Below, piece after piece: positions 1 through 6,210 of a stretch of DNA of 8,910 nt. Below the pieces are notes generated by a model. It saw only the letters and a list, made by a program, of their open reading frames with translations. It was not told the DNA's origin and did no database searches. A program made the translations under genes and the position numbers. Every line of letters starts with the position of its first letter. The stretch's first letter is position 1. The DNA is from an uncultured Rickettsiales bacterium (GTDB lineage Bacteria > Pseudomonadota > Alphaproteobacteria > Rickettsiales > UBA998), in NCBI GenBank assembly GCA_937982385.1, contig CALJMC010000110.1:1-8910 (forward strand), given 5' to 3'.

Positions 1-730
1 GATTGCTGATAAGAACCTTATACGTGTTATGCCGAAGCTTTCTGAAGCTGAACGTAAACAGCTCATTAGTGATATGTGGGATAATTGGGGGCGCACAGCA
101 GCTGAGTACCCGCATGTTGGTCGTTCAAAAATGAGAATGAGGATTGAAATTCAGGATAATGGCAGGTGTTTCGATGAAATAAAAGCCAGTGATAAAGGCG
201 CTATTATCGTTGGTGCACATGTCGCAAACCTCGAATTAGCCCCTGTCTCTTGTGCTGCGTCTGGGGTGCCGCCGGTGCTGATTTATCGCAAAAGTAACAA
301 CCCTTATACTGATAAAATCATCTGCCATACTCGCTTAAAATTTGCCAAAGCTATGTTCGCTAAAGGCAAGCAAGGTGCTGCGCAGTTGGTGCGTGCCCTA
401 CGTAAAGGTGAGGTGGCAGGCATTTTGGTAGACCAAAAAATGAATAACGGTATCTCGATTCCCTTCTTCGGTGAAGCTGCGATGACAGCCCCTGCTGTGG
501 CTACGTTGGCGCTGCGCTATGATCTTCCCATTTATGCCGCAACAGTGGTGCGAAAAGATGGTGCTAACTTCACCTTTAAAATAGAACGCTTGACCTACGA
601 GAAAACTGACGATAACAAACAAGATATAAATAGAATTATGACCGATATCAATGCACGGCTTGAAGCATGGATTAGGGAACATCCCGAACAGTGGTTTTGG
701 ATGCATAATCGGTGGCCTAAAGTTGCGTGA
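1..730 (+). CDS. Lipid A biosynthesis (late) acyltransferase, LpxL/HtrB-MsbB family; 5' end outside window
   Basis: This inner-membrane enzyme family transfers a secondary acyl chain from acyl-ACP to lipid A precursors during LPS synthesis. The frame is open from base 2, and the residues before the first ATG (29) already read like family sequence (ADKNLIRVMPKLSEAERKQL). The true start therefore lies upstream and the ATG at 29 is internal. Visible family features are the WDNWGRTAAEYPH segment after the N-terminal membrane region, the catalytic H-X4-E motif (HVANLE, His codon 218-220, Glu codon 233-235), the LVDQKMNNG segment from about 428, PFFGEAAMTAPA, and the C-terminal WFWMHNRWP. The missing part should be the N-terminal membrane helix. 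The C-terminus is intact with a TGA stop. Which acyl position or chain it serves (LpxL, LpxM or other) cannot be told, so no symbol is given. Confidence 0.9.
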   Translation, partial: IADKNLIRVMPKLSEAERKQLISDMWDNWGRTAAEYPHVGRSKMRMRIEIQDNGRCFDEIKASDKGAIIVGAHVANLELAPVSCAASGVPPVLIYRKSNNPYTDKIICHTRLKFAKAMFAKGKQGAAQLVRALRKGEVAGILVDQKMNNGISIPFFGEAAMTAPAVATLALRYDLPIYAATVVRKDGANFTFKIERLTYEKTDDNKQDINRIMTDINARLEAWIREHPEQWFWMHNRWPKVA

Positions 731-749
731 GTTGATATATATGCTGTCA

Positions 750-777
750 TGGACTGCTGTCGTAATCGGTATATAAG
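750..777 (+). promoter_or_regulatory. Candidate sigma-70-type promoter upstream of the small membrane protein gene
   Basis: TGGACT (750-755, 4 of 6 to TTGACA) and TATAAG (772-777, 5 of 6 to TATAAT) are separated by 16 bp. A start near 784 would leave a leader of about 25 nt containing the GGAAGGA ribosome site before the ATG at 809. The match is moderate and in AT-rich sequence, so chance is a real alternative. Confidence 0.3.
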
Positions 778-808
778 TAGCGTGTTAAATGAACTGGAAG
801 GAAGAAAA

Positions 809-1150
809 ATGCACCCCTTTGTGATGGTACTGGTAGCGGTTTTTGTGCCACTCTTTTTGTTTGCTTTGCTTGTGGGGCCTTTCTATGTAGGGCTGTGCGC
901 AGCAATCTATTTCTATTTTAACGGTGTTACCATCGATGATGTGATGCAGTATGCGTTCGACATTGATTATGTGATGGGCATTCATGAAGGATTCTATAAT
1001 TCCTTGATGGAGCAAATGGATGCAGGTGCTATCAATTGGGAAGCCTTCGTTCTGCCGATTTATGGCCCGACCATTCTGGGGGCATTGCTCAGTATCTACG
1101 CTATCTATAAATTCATCAGCTATTTACGCAATGTCTTTAGATTGGTGTAG
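809..1150 (+). CDS. Small two-helix membrane protein of unknown function
   Basis: I do not recognise this 113-residue protein. The start at ATG 809 is chosen because GGAAGGA (797-803) sits just upstream; an in-frame ATG at 749 has no comparable ribosome site and would add a 20-residue polar leader before the first helix. Residues 4 to about 38 form a long hydrophobic stretch (VMVLVAVFVPLFLFALLVG and following aromatic residues), then an acidic middle region rich in D and E (VTIDDVMQYAFDIDY, about 40-80), then a second hydrophobic segment (about 82-105), and a short basic end (YLRNVFRLV). This suggests two membrane segments with the middle region on one side, and the positive-inside rule would place the tail in the cytoplasm. 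It lies between the lipid A acyltransferase and ilvD, 78 bp after the former. No function is implied by these neighbours. Confidence 0.65.
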   Translation: MHPFVMVLVAVFVPLFLFALLVGPFYVGLCAAIYFYFNGVTIDDVMQYAFDIDYVMGIHEGFYNSLMEQMDAGAINWEAFVLPIYGPTILGALLSIYAIYKFISYLRNVFRLV

Positions 1151-1159
1151 CGCGCATTA

Positions 1160-1174
1160 TTGGTTTATAACCAA
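1160..1174. repeat. Perfect inverted repeat upstream of ilvD
   Basis: TTGGTT and AACCAA flank a 3-bp TAT centre (6-bp arms). It lies 27 bp upstream of the ilvD ATG, in the 51-bp gap after the small membrane protein gene. It could be an operator or a small hairpin in the ilvD leader. No T-run follows, so it does not look like an intrinsic terminator. Confidence 0.4.
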
Positions 1175-1201
1175 GATATCATAATTCACGAAAGAAAAAT
1201 A

Positions 1202-2977
1202 ATGACCAAAACATACGGTAAATCGCGTCTTCCTTCACGTCATACGACTGAAGGGCCAGAGCGCGCTCCCCATCGCTCCTATCTCTATGCAATGGGGCTG
1301 TCTGAGGAGCAAATTAACCAGCCATTGGTTGGTGTTGCGACAACATGGAACGAAGCGGCACCGTGTAATATCTCGCTTGGTCGTCAAGCGCAGGTGGTTA
1401 AAAAAGGTGTTGCCTCCGCAGGTGGTACGCCACGTGAATTTACATCCATTACCGTCACTGATGGTATCGCGATGGGACATCAGGGGATGAAGGCGTCATT
1501 GGTGAGCCGCGAGGTAATTTGTGATTCAGTCGAACTAACTATGCGTGGCCATTGCTATGATGCGCTGGTGGGCTTGGCGGGCTGCGATAAGTCCTTGCCG
1601 GGTTTGATGATGGCGATGATCCGCTTGAATGTGCCGAGTGTCTTTATGTATGGCGGGTCGATTTTGCCAGGGCATTTCCAAGGCAGAGATATTAGTGTGC
1701 AAGATGTGTTTGAAGCCGTAGGGCAGCATTCTTCAGGTGCGATGTCTGATGAGGATTTGCACGAGATTGAACAAGTAGCATGCCCCTCCGCTGGCTCATG
1801 CGGTGGGCAGTTCACTGCCAACACGATGGCATGCGTATCAGAGGCTGTAGGGCTTGCATTGCCGGGGTCTGCTGGCGCCCCTGCACCCTATGAATCACGC
1901 GATCAATATGCCTTTGCGAGCGGTCAAGTGGTGATGGATTTGATTAGAAATAAACTCCGTCCACGTGATATCGTAACCCGCAAAGCGTTGGAGAATGCAG
2001 CAGCGATTGTGTCCGCCACAGGTGGCTCAACCAATGCAGCCCTGCATCTGCCTGCTATGGCGCATGAGGCGGGCATTGATTTTGATATTCACGATGTCGG
2101 TGAGATCTTCAATAAAACACCTTATATCACCGACCTCAAACCGGGTGGGCGTTATTTAGCCAAGCACATGCACGAAATTGGCGGCATTCCTGTCGTGATG
2201 AAAATATTGCTCGACGCAGGACTATTGCATGGCGATTGCATGACGGTAACGGGCAAAACCATTGCTGAGAATCTGGCGAATATCAAAGTGCCAGCCTATG
2301 CGCCCCCACCAGAAGTGGGTGAGGGGAAATATCCTTCTATGACAGGTGACAAGCAGCATGTGATTGCGCCCGTCGATGCACCACTCTCCACAACAGGTGG
2401 CGTGGTGACACTCAAAGGAAACCTTGCGCCAGAGGGTGCGATTGTAAAAGTTGCGGGCATGACAAACTTAGTGTTCACAGGCCCAGCACGTGTGTTTGAA
2501 TGTGAAGAAGATGCATTCGCGGCGGTAGAAAAACGTGAATATGAAGAAGGTGATGTGTTTGTTATTCGCGGTGAAGGCCCAAAAGGCGGGCCGGGAATGC
2601 GCGAGATGTTAGCCACCACAGCCGCGCTCTATGGACAAGGCACAGGCGACAAAGTCGCACTGATAACCGATGGTAGATTCTCAGGTGCAACCCGTGGATT
2701 CTGTATTGGGCATGTAGGCCCAGAAGCCGCAGTAGGCGGACCAATCGGGCTGCTCAAAAATGGTGATATGATCACCATTGACGCAACCACGCGCCGCATT
2801 GATGTGGATTTGACGGATGAGCAGTTAGAAGCACGCCGCAAAGATTGGAAAACAACCGAGCATGATTATACCTCAGGTACGCTCTGGAAATATGCACAAA
2901 CCGTAGGCTCCGCCGAGTTCGGCGCCACCACTCATCCTGGTGCCAAGCATGAAAAACATGTTTATGCGGATATTTAA
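1202..2977 (+). CDS. ilvD: Dihydroxy-acid dehydratase (IlvD)
   Basis: IlvD dehydrates 2,3-dihydroxyisovalerate and 2,3-dihydroxy-3-methylvalerate to the 2-keto acids that become valine/leucine/pantothenate and isoleucine. It is a cytoplasmic iron-sulfur and Mg2+ enzyme. The 591 residues match the family's usual length. Visible motifs: APCN with Cys55, AGCDKS with Cys128 and Lys130 (the position carbamylated in characterised enzymes), and [16 protein letters not shown] with Cys200. These three cysteines fit the [2Fe-2S] class of the family. [10 protein letters not shown] carries the proposed catalytic Ser494. [15 protein letters not shown] (271-285) and the C-terminal HxxxxG segments are also typical. 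ATG 1202 is preferred over an upstream in-frame TTG at 1160, since [22 protein letters not shown] is the usual N-terminus, though the ribosome site (GAAAGAAA) is weak. It is not grouped with other ilv genes here; ilvN lies more than 4 kb downstream. Confidence 0.97.
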   Translation: MTKTYGKSRLPSRHTTEGPERAPHRSYLYAMGLSEEQINQPLVGVATTWNEAAPCNISLGRQAQVVKKGVASAGGTPREFTSITVTDGIAMGHQGMKASLVSREVICDSVELTMRGHCYDALVGLAGCDKSLPGLMMAMIRLNVPSVFMYGGSILPGHFQGRDISVQDVFEAVGQHSSGAMSDEDLHEIEQVACPSAGSCGGQFTANTMACVSEAVGLALPGSAGAPAPYESRDQYAFASGQVVMDLIRNKLRPRDIVTRKALENAAAIVSATGGSTNAALHLPAMAHEAGIDFDIHDVGEIFNKTPYITDLKPGGRYLAKHMHEIGGIPVVMKILLDAGLLHGDCMTVTGKTIAENLANIKVPAYAPPPEVGEGKYPSMTGDKQHVIAPVDAPLSTTGGVVTLKGNLAPEGAIVKVAGMTNLVFTGPARVFECEEDAFAAVEKREYEEGDVFVIRGEGPKGGPGMREMLATTAALYGQGTGDKVALITDGRFSGATRGFCIGHVGPEAAVGGPIGLLKNGDMITIDATTRRIDVDLTDEQLEARRKDWKTTEHDYTSGTLWKYAQTVGSAEFGATTHPGAKHEKHVYADI

Positions 2978-3001
2978 CCCAATTAAATTGTTGCTCCGTC
3001 A

Positions 3002-3029
3002 CTGAACTGTAACATTTGCGTGCTATAAG
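3002..3029 (+). promoter_or_regulatory. Candidate -10 element implying a leaderless methyltransferase mRNA
   Basis: TATAAG (3024-3029, 5 of 6 to TATAAT) ends 6 bp before the ATG at 3036, with only a weak -35 (CTGAAC, 3002-3007, 16-bp spacer). A start at the usual distance would fall on or next to the ATG. GCGGGG sits too close to the ATG to act as a normal Shine-Dalgarno. The -35 is poor, so this is tentative. Confidence 0.25.
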
Positions 3030-3035
3030 CGGGGC

Positions 3036-4031
3036 ATGAGTGGAGCAGATTATAATAAATATGACTATGCTGATCGCTATGAGTTCACGATAGCTCGTGC
3101 GAACACAGCCATTAGTGAGGCCGTGTCAGAAGCAACACGTCTTGATAAAGACGTGATTTCGGTGCTGGACTATGGCTGTGCATCGGGTCGTTATCTGCCT
3201 TTGCTCGAATCACTCTCCAAAGAGACAAACGGCAAGCCGCTCGTCTATACAGGTTATGAACCATTCGTGAAGCAACTTCATGAGTTTGAAGTTTTTTTAG
3301 ATAAAGCAGGATTTCGTAAAATAGGTGCAGGTGAGTTGCCGCCGACTGAAGGTGACGAAGGTAAGGGTAGTTTTGATAGGGTAACATATCGGAAAGACAA
3401 TCTTACGATTAACCTTGTGCATGGTAATGTTGAAAAAAACATGGGTGAGGTATGCAATCATTTGCCAATGGCTGATGTGTCTCTCTGCTTGTTTGGTACA
3501 TTGTCGCATATCCCTAATGCTGAAGCACGAACCAATGTATTGAAGCTTTTAAAAGATAAAACAGCGGGAGACTTAATCGCTTCTGTGCCTAATGTCGTCT
3601 CTCATAAAGAGACGCTTGCTGCCTATGATAATATGCGAATGGCATATGTTGATGTGGGTGATGCAACTGCTGCAGGTGATATTTTTTATGAACGCAAAGG
3701 AGAGGGTGTGAAGAATTATTACCACCTCTATAATCGTAGTCGTCTTGATAGCGTGTTGGAACAATCTGGCCTATCTGGGGCGTCTGTTGAAGTGTGTAAT
3801 CTTACTCCCGAAGTAGAGTTGGCTAATAAGCTTGAAAATGAACCAAATCTTCCAAGACTTATTCGGGATAATCAGGATGCTGTGGAGTCCGAGTTAACAT
3901 CTTCAGAACATCACGAGTGTGAGGCACAATATTGGTTGGTGAAGTGGCACAATCCTGAACGTGTTCTGCCATCAGTAATTAAAACGTCGGGGATTACTAA
4001 AAATCAAGAAGGAAGAACCCATGCCAGATAA
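3036..4031 (+). CDS. Class I SAM-dependent methyltransferase, substrate unknown
   Basis: The N-terminal part shows a Rossmann methyltransferase core. Motif I is VLDYGCASGRYLP (residues 43-55), the glycine-rich SAM-binding loop. GYEP (73-76) supplies the acidic residue at the end of strand 2 that normally contacts the SAM ribose, LVHGNVEKN (127-135) sits where the next core motif is expected, and ADVSLCLFGTLSHIP (146-160) resembles the strand-4 region. The whole protein is 331 residues, larger than a minimal methyltransferase. The insert between about 80 and 125 and the C-terminal 130 residues may define the substrate, which I cannot predict. No signal peptide or membrane segment is seen. The only ATG with the right frame at the N-terminus is at 3036. 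The gene's last 11 bp overlap the next ORF, suggesting translational coupling and a shared job. Its AT-rich codons look slightly different from ilvD upstream, which may hint at a separate origin. Confidence 0.8.
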   Translation: MSGADYNKYDYADRYEFTIARANTAISEAVSEATRLDKDVISVLDYGCASGRYLPLLESLSKETNGKPLVYTGYEPFVKQLHEFEVFLDKAGFRKIGAGELPPTEGDEGKGSFDRVTYRKDNLTINLVHGNVEKNMGEVCNHLPMADVSLCLFGTLSHIPNAEARTNVLKLLKDKTAGDLIASVPNVVSHKETLAAYDNMRMAYVDVGDATAAGDIFYERKGEGVKNYYHLYNRSRLDSVLEQSGLSGASVEVCNLTPEVELANKLENEPNLPRLIRDNQDAVESELTSSEHHECEAQYWLVKWHNPERVLPSVIKTSGITKNQEGRTHAR

Positions 4032-4490
4032 ACTAACCAAAGAACAGATTGTGAACAAAGCCTTAGCAGATGATAACCTGCATATGGAGAGCTTATATTC
4101 TTTTGTTGAATTTTTAGCAGAATGTGAGGGCTTAACACTTAAATTGCTTGGGCAAGAACGTCATCTTCATATTGATTCCCTTGAGTCAAGGTTGCGAGAA
4201 GGTAGTTTATTGGAACTTTCTCAACGGGCGCCCTAATAGGCTCTTAAATTGGATAATAGAAACGTTAAAAGACGAACGCTATGAAGGTGTTGAGGTGCCT
4301 GCACCTCCGAACATTCTAGCATGGGTAAATAGTCGTACGAGAGCCACCCGCTCATTTCCATTACTATCTATAGCAGATATGCAAGATTCGCATGCTGAAA
4401 AAGGCCCCCCCCTTTTTTGATAAGAGTAATGTAATTCCCAGAGATACAAAAATAGTATGTGGCCCTCATCGTTCAGGACTGATCGTGTAG
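4021..4490 (+). pseudogene. Small gene broken by two +1 shifts (or recoded), 155 residues if joined; function unknown
   Basis: ATG 4021 follows a strong ribosome site (AAGGA, 4009-4013) inside the methyltransferase gene and overlaps its end by 11 bp. The first frame (4021-4236) gives 71 residues starting MPDKLTKEQIVNKALADDN and stops at TAA 4234. A second frame, one base on, is open from 4136 to TGA 4418 (LLNWIIETLKDERYEGVEVP, then APPNILAWVNSRTRA). A third, again one base on, is open from 4374 to TAG 4488 (DKSNVIPRDTKIVCGPHRSG). Skipping one base near GGGCGCCCT (4226-4234) and one in the C8T6 tract joins them: 470 bp minus 2 is 468, exactly 156 codons. The joined end lies 4 bp from the convergent gene's stop, as expected for a real gene boundary. 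Each segment has plausible protein composition. It is either a decaying gene, two homopolymer sequencing errors, or a +1 recoded gene. I recognise no family. If none of these holds, the 71-residue ORF alone would be the gene. Confidence 0.6.
4398..4418. repeat. C8T6 homopolymer tract within an A5G2 / C2T5 inverted repeat
   Basis: Five A and GG (4398-4404) are followed by eight C (4405-4412) and six T (4413-4418). AAAAAGG can pair with CCTTTTT (4411-4417) across a C6 loop. The tract lies at the second frame change of the broken gene. It is prone to slippage during replication, transcription or sequencing. It might also act as a weak bidirectional terminator between the convergent genes, but with only two GC pairs this is doubtful. 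Confidence 0.5.
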
Positions 4491-4494
4491 GCGG

Positions 4495-5184
4495 TTAATC
4501 AAGCAGCAACTTCACGTCGTCAGTAATAATGCCGTGGACGCCCATTTTTTTGAGGGCATTGGCGCGGAAGATGTTGTTGACTGTCCATGGGATAACACGC
4601 ACATCATGCTGTCGGGCATTTTTCATGAGGGCATCTGTTACCAATTCATGCTCAGGTAAAATGAAATCCGCTCCTGTCAGTTCTATTATTTCAGAAAGAG
4701 ACTCAGGCTCTTGATAGAGCGTGGCGCCCGTGACGATGTTTGGGTTGATACGGATAACTTCTTGTAATGATGTATGAAGTGAGGAGATAACAATAAGCTG
4801 TTCATATTCATATCTTTTTGTAGATACGTAGGAGGTAATAAGTGCAGCAACGGCTTTGGCGGCGCGTTCTTGTTTCAACTCAATCCAAAAGCGGGTTTTG
4901 CGGGTGTGATACGAGCCGAGCACCTTATCGAGAGTCGGGATGCGTTCGCCATTTCCAACATCAAATTCATTGAGCTCTTTGGCGGTGTAGCCCTCAACCA
5001 AGCCATGTGCATTGGCGGTGCGCTCGAGTGAGTTATCATGAATGACGACGGGTTGTCCGCTGGCGCATAAATGCACATCCAGCTCAATGCCGTTTGCACC
5101 AAGGCGCAATGCCTCAGTAAATGCGCTTAATGTGTTTTCATGGTGGGTAGCGCTTGCGCCACGATGGGCAATAATCTCTGTCAT
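4495..5184 (-). CDS. Glycerophosphodiester phosphodiesterase (GDPD family, UgpQ-like)
   Basis: The enzyme hydrolyses glycerophosphodiesters from phospholipid breakdown to glycerol 3-phosphate and an alcohol. The 229-residue protein is a single TIM-barrel GDPD domain of normal length for the short cytoplasmic type, with no signal peptide. The N-terminus carries HRGA (His7, Arg8) and ENTLSAF (16-22). GIELDVHL gives the metal ligands Glu34 and Asp36, VIHD holds the second catalytic His (His49), and WIELK (100-104) gives a further expected metal ligand, Glu102. The C-terminal VIPWTVN and GVHGIITDD segments are typical of the barrel's last strands. The start gives the canonical MTEIIAHRGAS opening. 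It is convergent with the broken gene on its 3' side (4-bp gap) and divergent from motA on its 5' side. Substrate preference cannot be read from sequence, so no symbol is assigned. Confidence 0.92.
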   Translation of the reverse strand: MTEIIAHRGASATHHENTLSAFTEALRLGANGIELDVHLCASGQPVVIHDNSLERTANAHGLVEGYTAKELNEFDVGNGERIPTLDKVLGSYHTRKTRFWIELKQERAAKAVAALITSYVSTKRYEYEQLIVISSLHTSLQEVIRINPNIVTGATLYQEPESLSEIIELTGADFILPEHELVTDALMKNARQHDVRVIPWTVNNIFRANALKKMGVHGIITDDVKLLLD

Positions 5185-5245
5185 GTAATCAGTACCTTAG
5201 TTTTGTTATTGTGACGATGTTACCATTGCCCGAGCAAAATTACAG

Positions 5246-5272
5246 TAAAAAGCGTGAAACTACGCCCGATGC
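5246..5272 (+). promoter_or_regulatory. Candidate sigma-28 (FliA-type) promoter for motAB
   Basis: TAAA (5246-5249), 15 bp, then CCCGATGC (5265-5272) follows the TAAA-N15-GCCGATAA layout of flagellar sigma-28 promoters, with 5 of 8 positions matching in the -10 element and the full TAAA in the -35. Transcription from here would begin about 55-60 nt before motA. MotAB are sigma-28 targets in enteric bacteria, but several alphaproteobacteria lack this sigma factor, so the call is tentative. Confidence 0.3.
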
Positions 5273-5311
5273 TTGCGGAGGTTTTTCTATCGATGATAGT
5301 CTGACAATGGA

Positions 5312-5327
5312 TTAAACTTAAGTTTAA
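5312..5327. repeat. Perfect 16-bp palindrome in the motA leader
   Basis: TTAAACTTAAGTTTAA is a perfect palindrome made of three TTAA units spaced exactly 6 bp apart. It ends 10 bp before the motA ATG. A weaker hairpin, CTATC-GAT-GATAG, lies just upstream at 5287-5299. As DNA the palindrome could bind a dimeric regulator; as RNA it would form a weak AT-rich stem next to the motA ribosome site. It overlaps no recognisable Shine-Dalgarno sequence. Confidence 0.55.
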
Positions 5328-5337
5328 GAGCGTCACT

Positions 5338-6195
5338 ATGAATTTTATTTTAGGCTTTATTACAGTTTCTGGTTGTGTACTCGGTGGATATGTCCTTCAC
5401 CACGGTAAGTTAGCGGTATTGTGGCAACCAACTGAGATTCTTATTATTTTCGGTGCCGCACTGGGTGCGTTTATCATTGGTAACTCGATGGGTACCATTA
5501 AAGATGTCGGAAAAGGTTATGTGCGTCTTTTCAAAGGTATGCCGTATAAGAAAGCAGATTACACAGAGCTTTTGACTATGATGTATGCAACCTTCAAAAC
5601 AATGCGCTCTAAGGGTATGCTCGAGATGGAGCAACATATTGAAAACCCTCATGATAGTGCGCTTTTTTCCGCCTATCCAAAGTTTCACCATAACCATCAT
5701 GGCGTTGAATTTTTCTGTACCTATCTGCGTTTGATGACAATGGGTGTGGAAGATTATTATCAGCAAGAAGAGCTCATGGATCGCGAGTTGGATTTGCATA
5801 AAAAACATGGGGAGCATGTTGGTCATGCGATGACACTTCTCGCGGAGGGAATGCCTGCATTGGGTATTGTTGCCGCCGTGCTGGGTGTAATTATTACAAT
5901 GGGTAGTATTTCGGAGCCACCAGAGATTTTGGGTGGATTGATTGCGGCAGCACTCGTGGGAACGTTCCTTGGTATTCTTATGTCCTACGGTTTCTTTAGC
6001 CCAATGGCAAGCTATGCATCTGAGTCGATGTCGCATGAAGTTAAATACCTTCGTGTCATTCGTGTGGGGCTGCTGGCACATATTCAGGGGCACGCGCCTG
6101 CAGTATCAGTTGAGTTTGCACGAAATTCCCTCGATGAAGGACAAAAACCCGCCTTTTCTGACGTAGAAGAAGCCTGCGCCAACGTGACCTTATAA
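5338..6195 (+). CDS. motA: Flagellar motor stator protein MotA
   Basis: MotA, with MotB, forms the inner-membrane proton channel that drives flagellar rotation. The 285-residue protein aligns with Escherichia coli MotA without a length change over its core. Arg90 and Glu98, which contact FliG, and Pro173 and Pro222, at the channel, fall at the same residue numbers. Four membrane segments are visible: about 2-20, 32-50, 171-190 and 199-220. The cytoplasmic loop (about 60-165) contains KTMRSKGMLEMEQHIENP and the EELMDRELDLH segment, and LLAHIQGHAPAVSVEFARNSL near the end is typical of the cytoplasmic tail. The start is the first ATG and gives the normal N-terminus, although the ribosome site (AAGAG) is modest. 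motB follows after 15 bp, so the two are surely cotranscribed. The gene is divergent from the GDPD gene. Confidence 0.97.
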   Translation: MNFILGFITVSGCVLGGYVLHHGKLAVLWQPTEILIIFGAALGAFIIGNSMGTIKDVGKGYVRLFKGMPYKKADYTELLTMMYATFKTMRSKGMLEMEQHIENPHDSALFSAYPKFHHNHHGVEFFCTYLRLMTMGVEDYYQQEELMDRELDLHKKHGEHVGHAMTLLAEGMPALGIVAAVLGVIITMGSISEPPEILGGLIAAALVGTFLGILMSYGFFSPMASYASESMSHEVKYLRVIRVGLLAHIQGHAPAVSVEFARNSLDEGQKPAFSDVEEACANVTL

Positions 6196-6210
6196 CGAGA
6201 GACACCTAAA

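Noticed and set aside
749..808. Earlier ATG start for the small membrane protein
   Set aside because: It has no clear ribosome site and would overlap the candidate promoter; the ATG at 809 has GGAAGGA just upstream and starts directly at the hydrophobic segment.
1160..1202. Earlier TTG start for ilvD
   Set aside because: It would add 14 residues ([14 protein letters not shown]) not typical of IlvD, and the TTG lies within the inverted repeat. ATG 1202 gives the normal N-terminus.
2296..2619. Minus-strand open frame within ilvD
   Set aside because: Proline- and serine-rich antisense translation of a strongly conserved ilvD segment; no ribosome site or domain.
4148..4420. Independent 90-residue gene starting at TTG 4148
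   Set aside because: It has no ribosome site, a rare start codon, and overlaps the first frame by 89 bp. It is better explained as the middle part of the split gene.
5312..5327. CtrA binding site upstream of motA
   Set aside because: The canonical spacing is TTAA-N7-TTAA. Here the units are separated by 2 bp (adjacent) or 8 bp (outer), so the consensus is not met.
5410..6093. Long 227-codon open frame on the minus strand opposite motA
   Set aside because: It lies wholly within motA, whose residues match the family position by position. Its translation is rich in His, Cys and Met with no domain pattern, as expected for a shadow frame.
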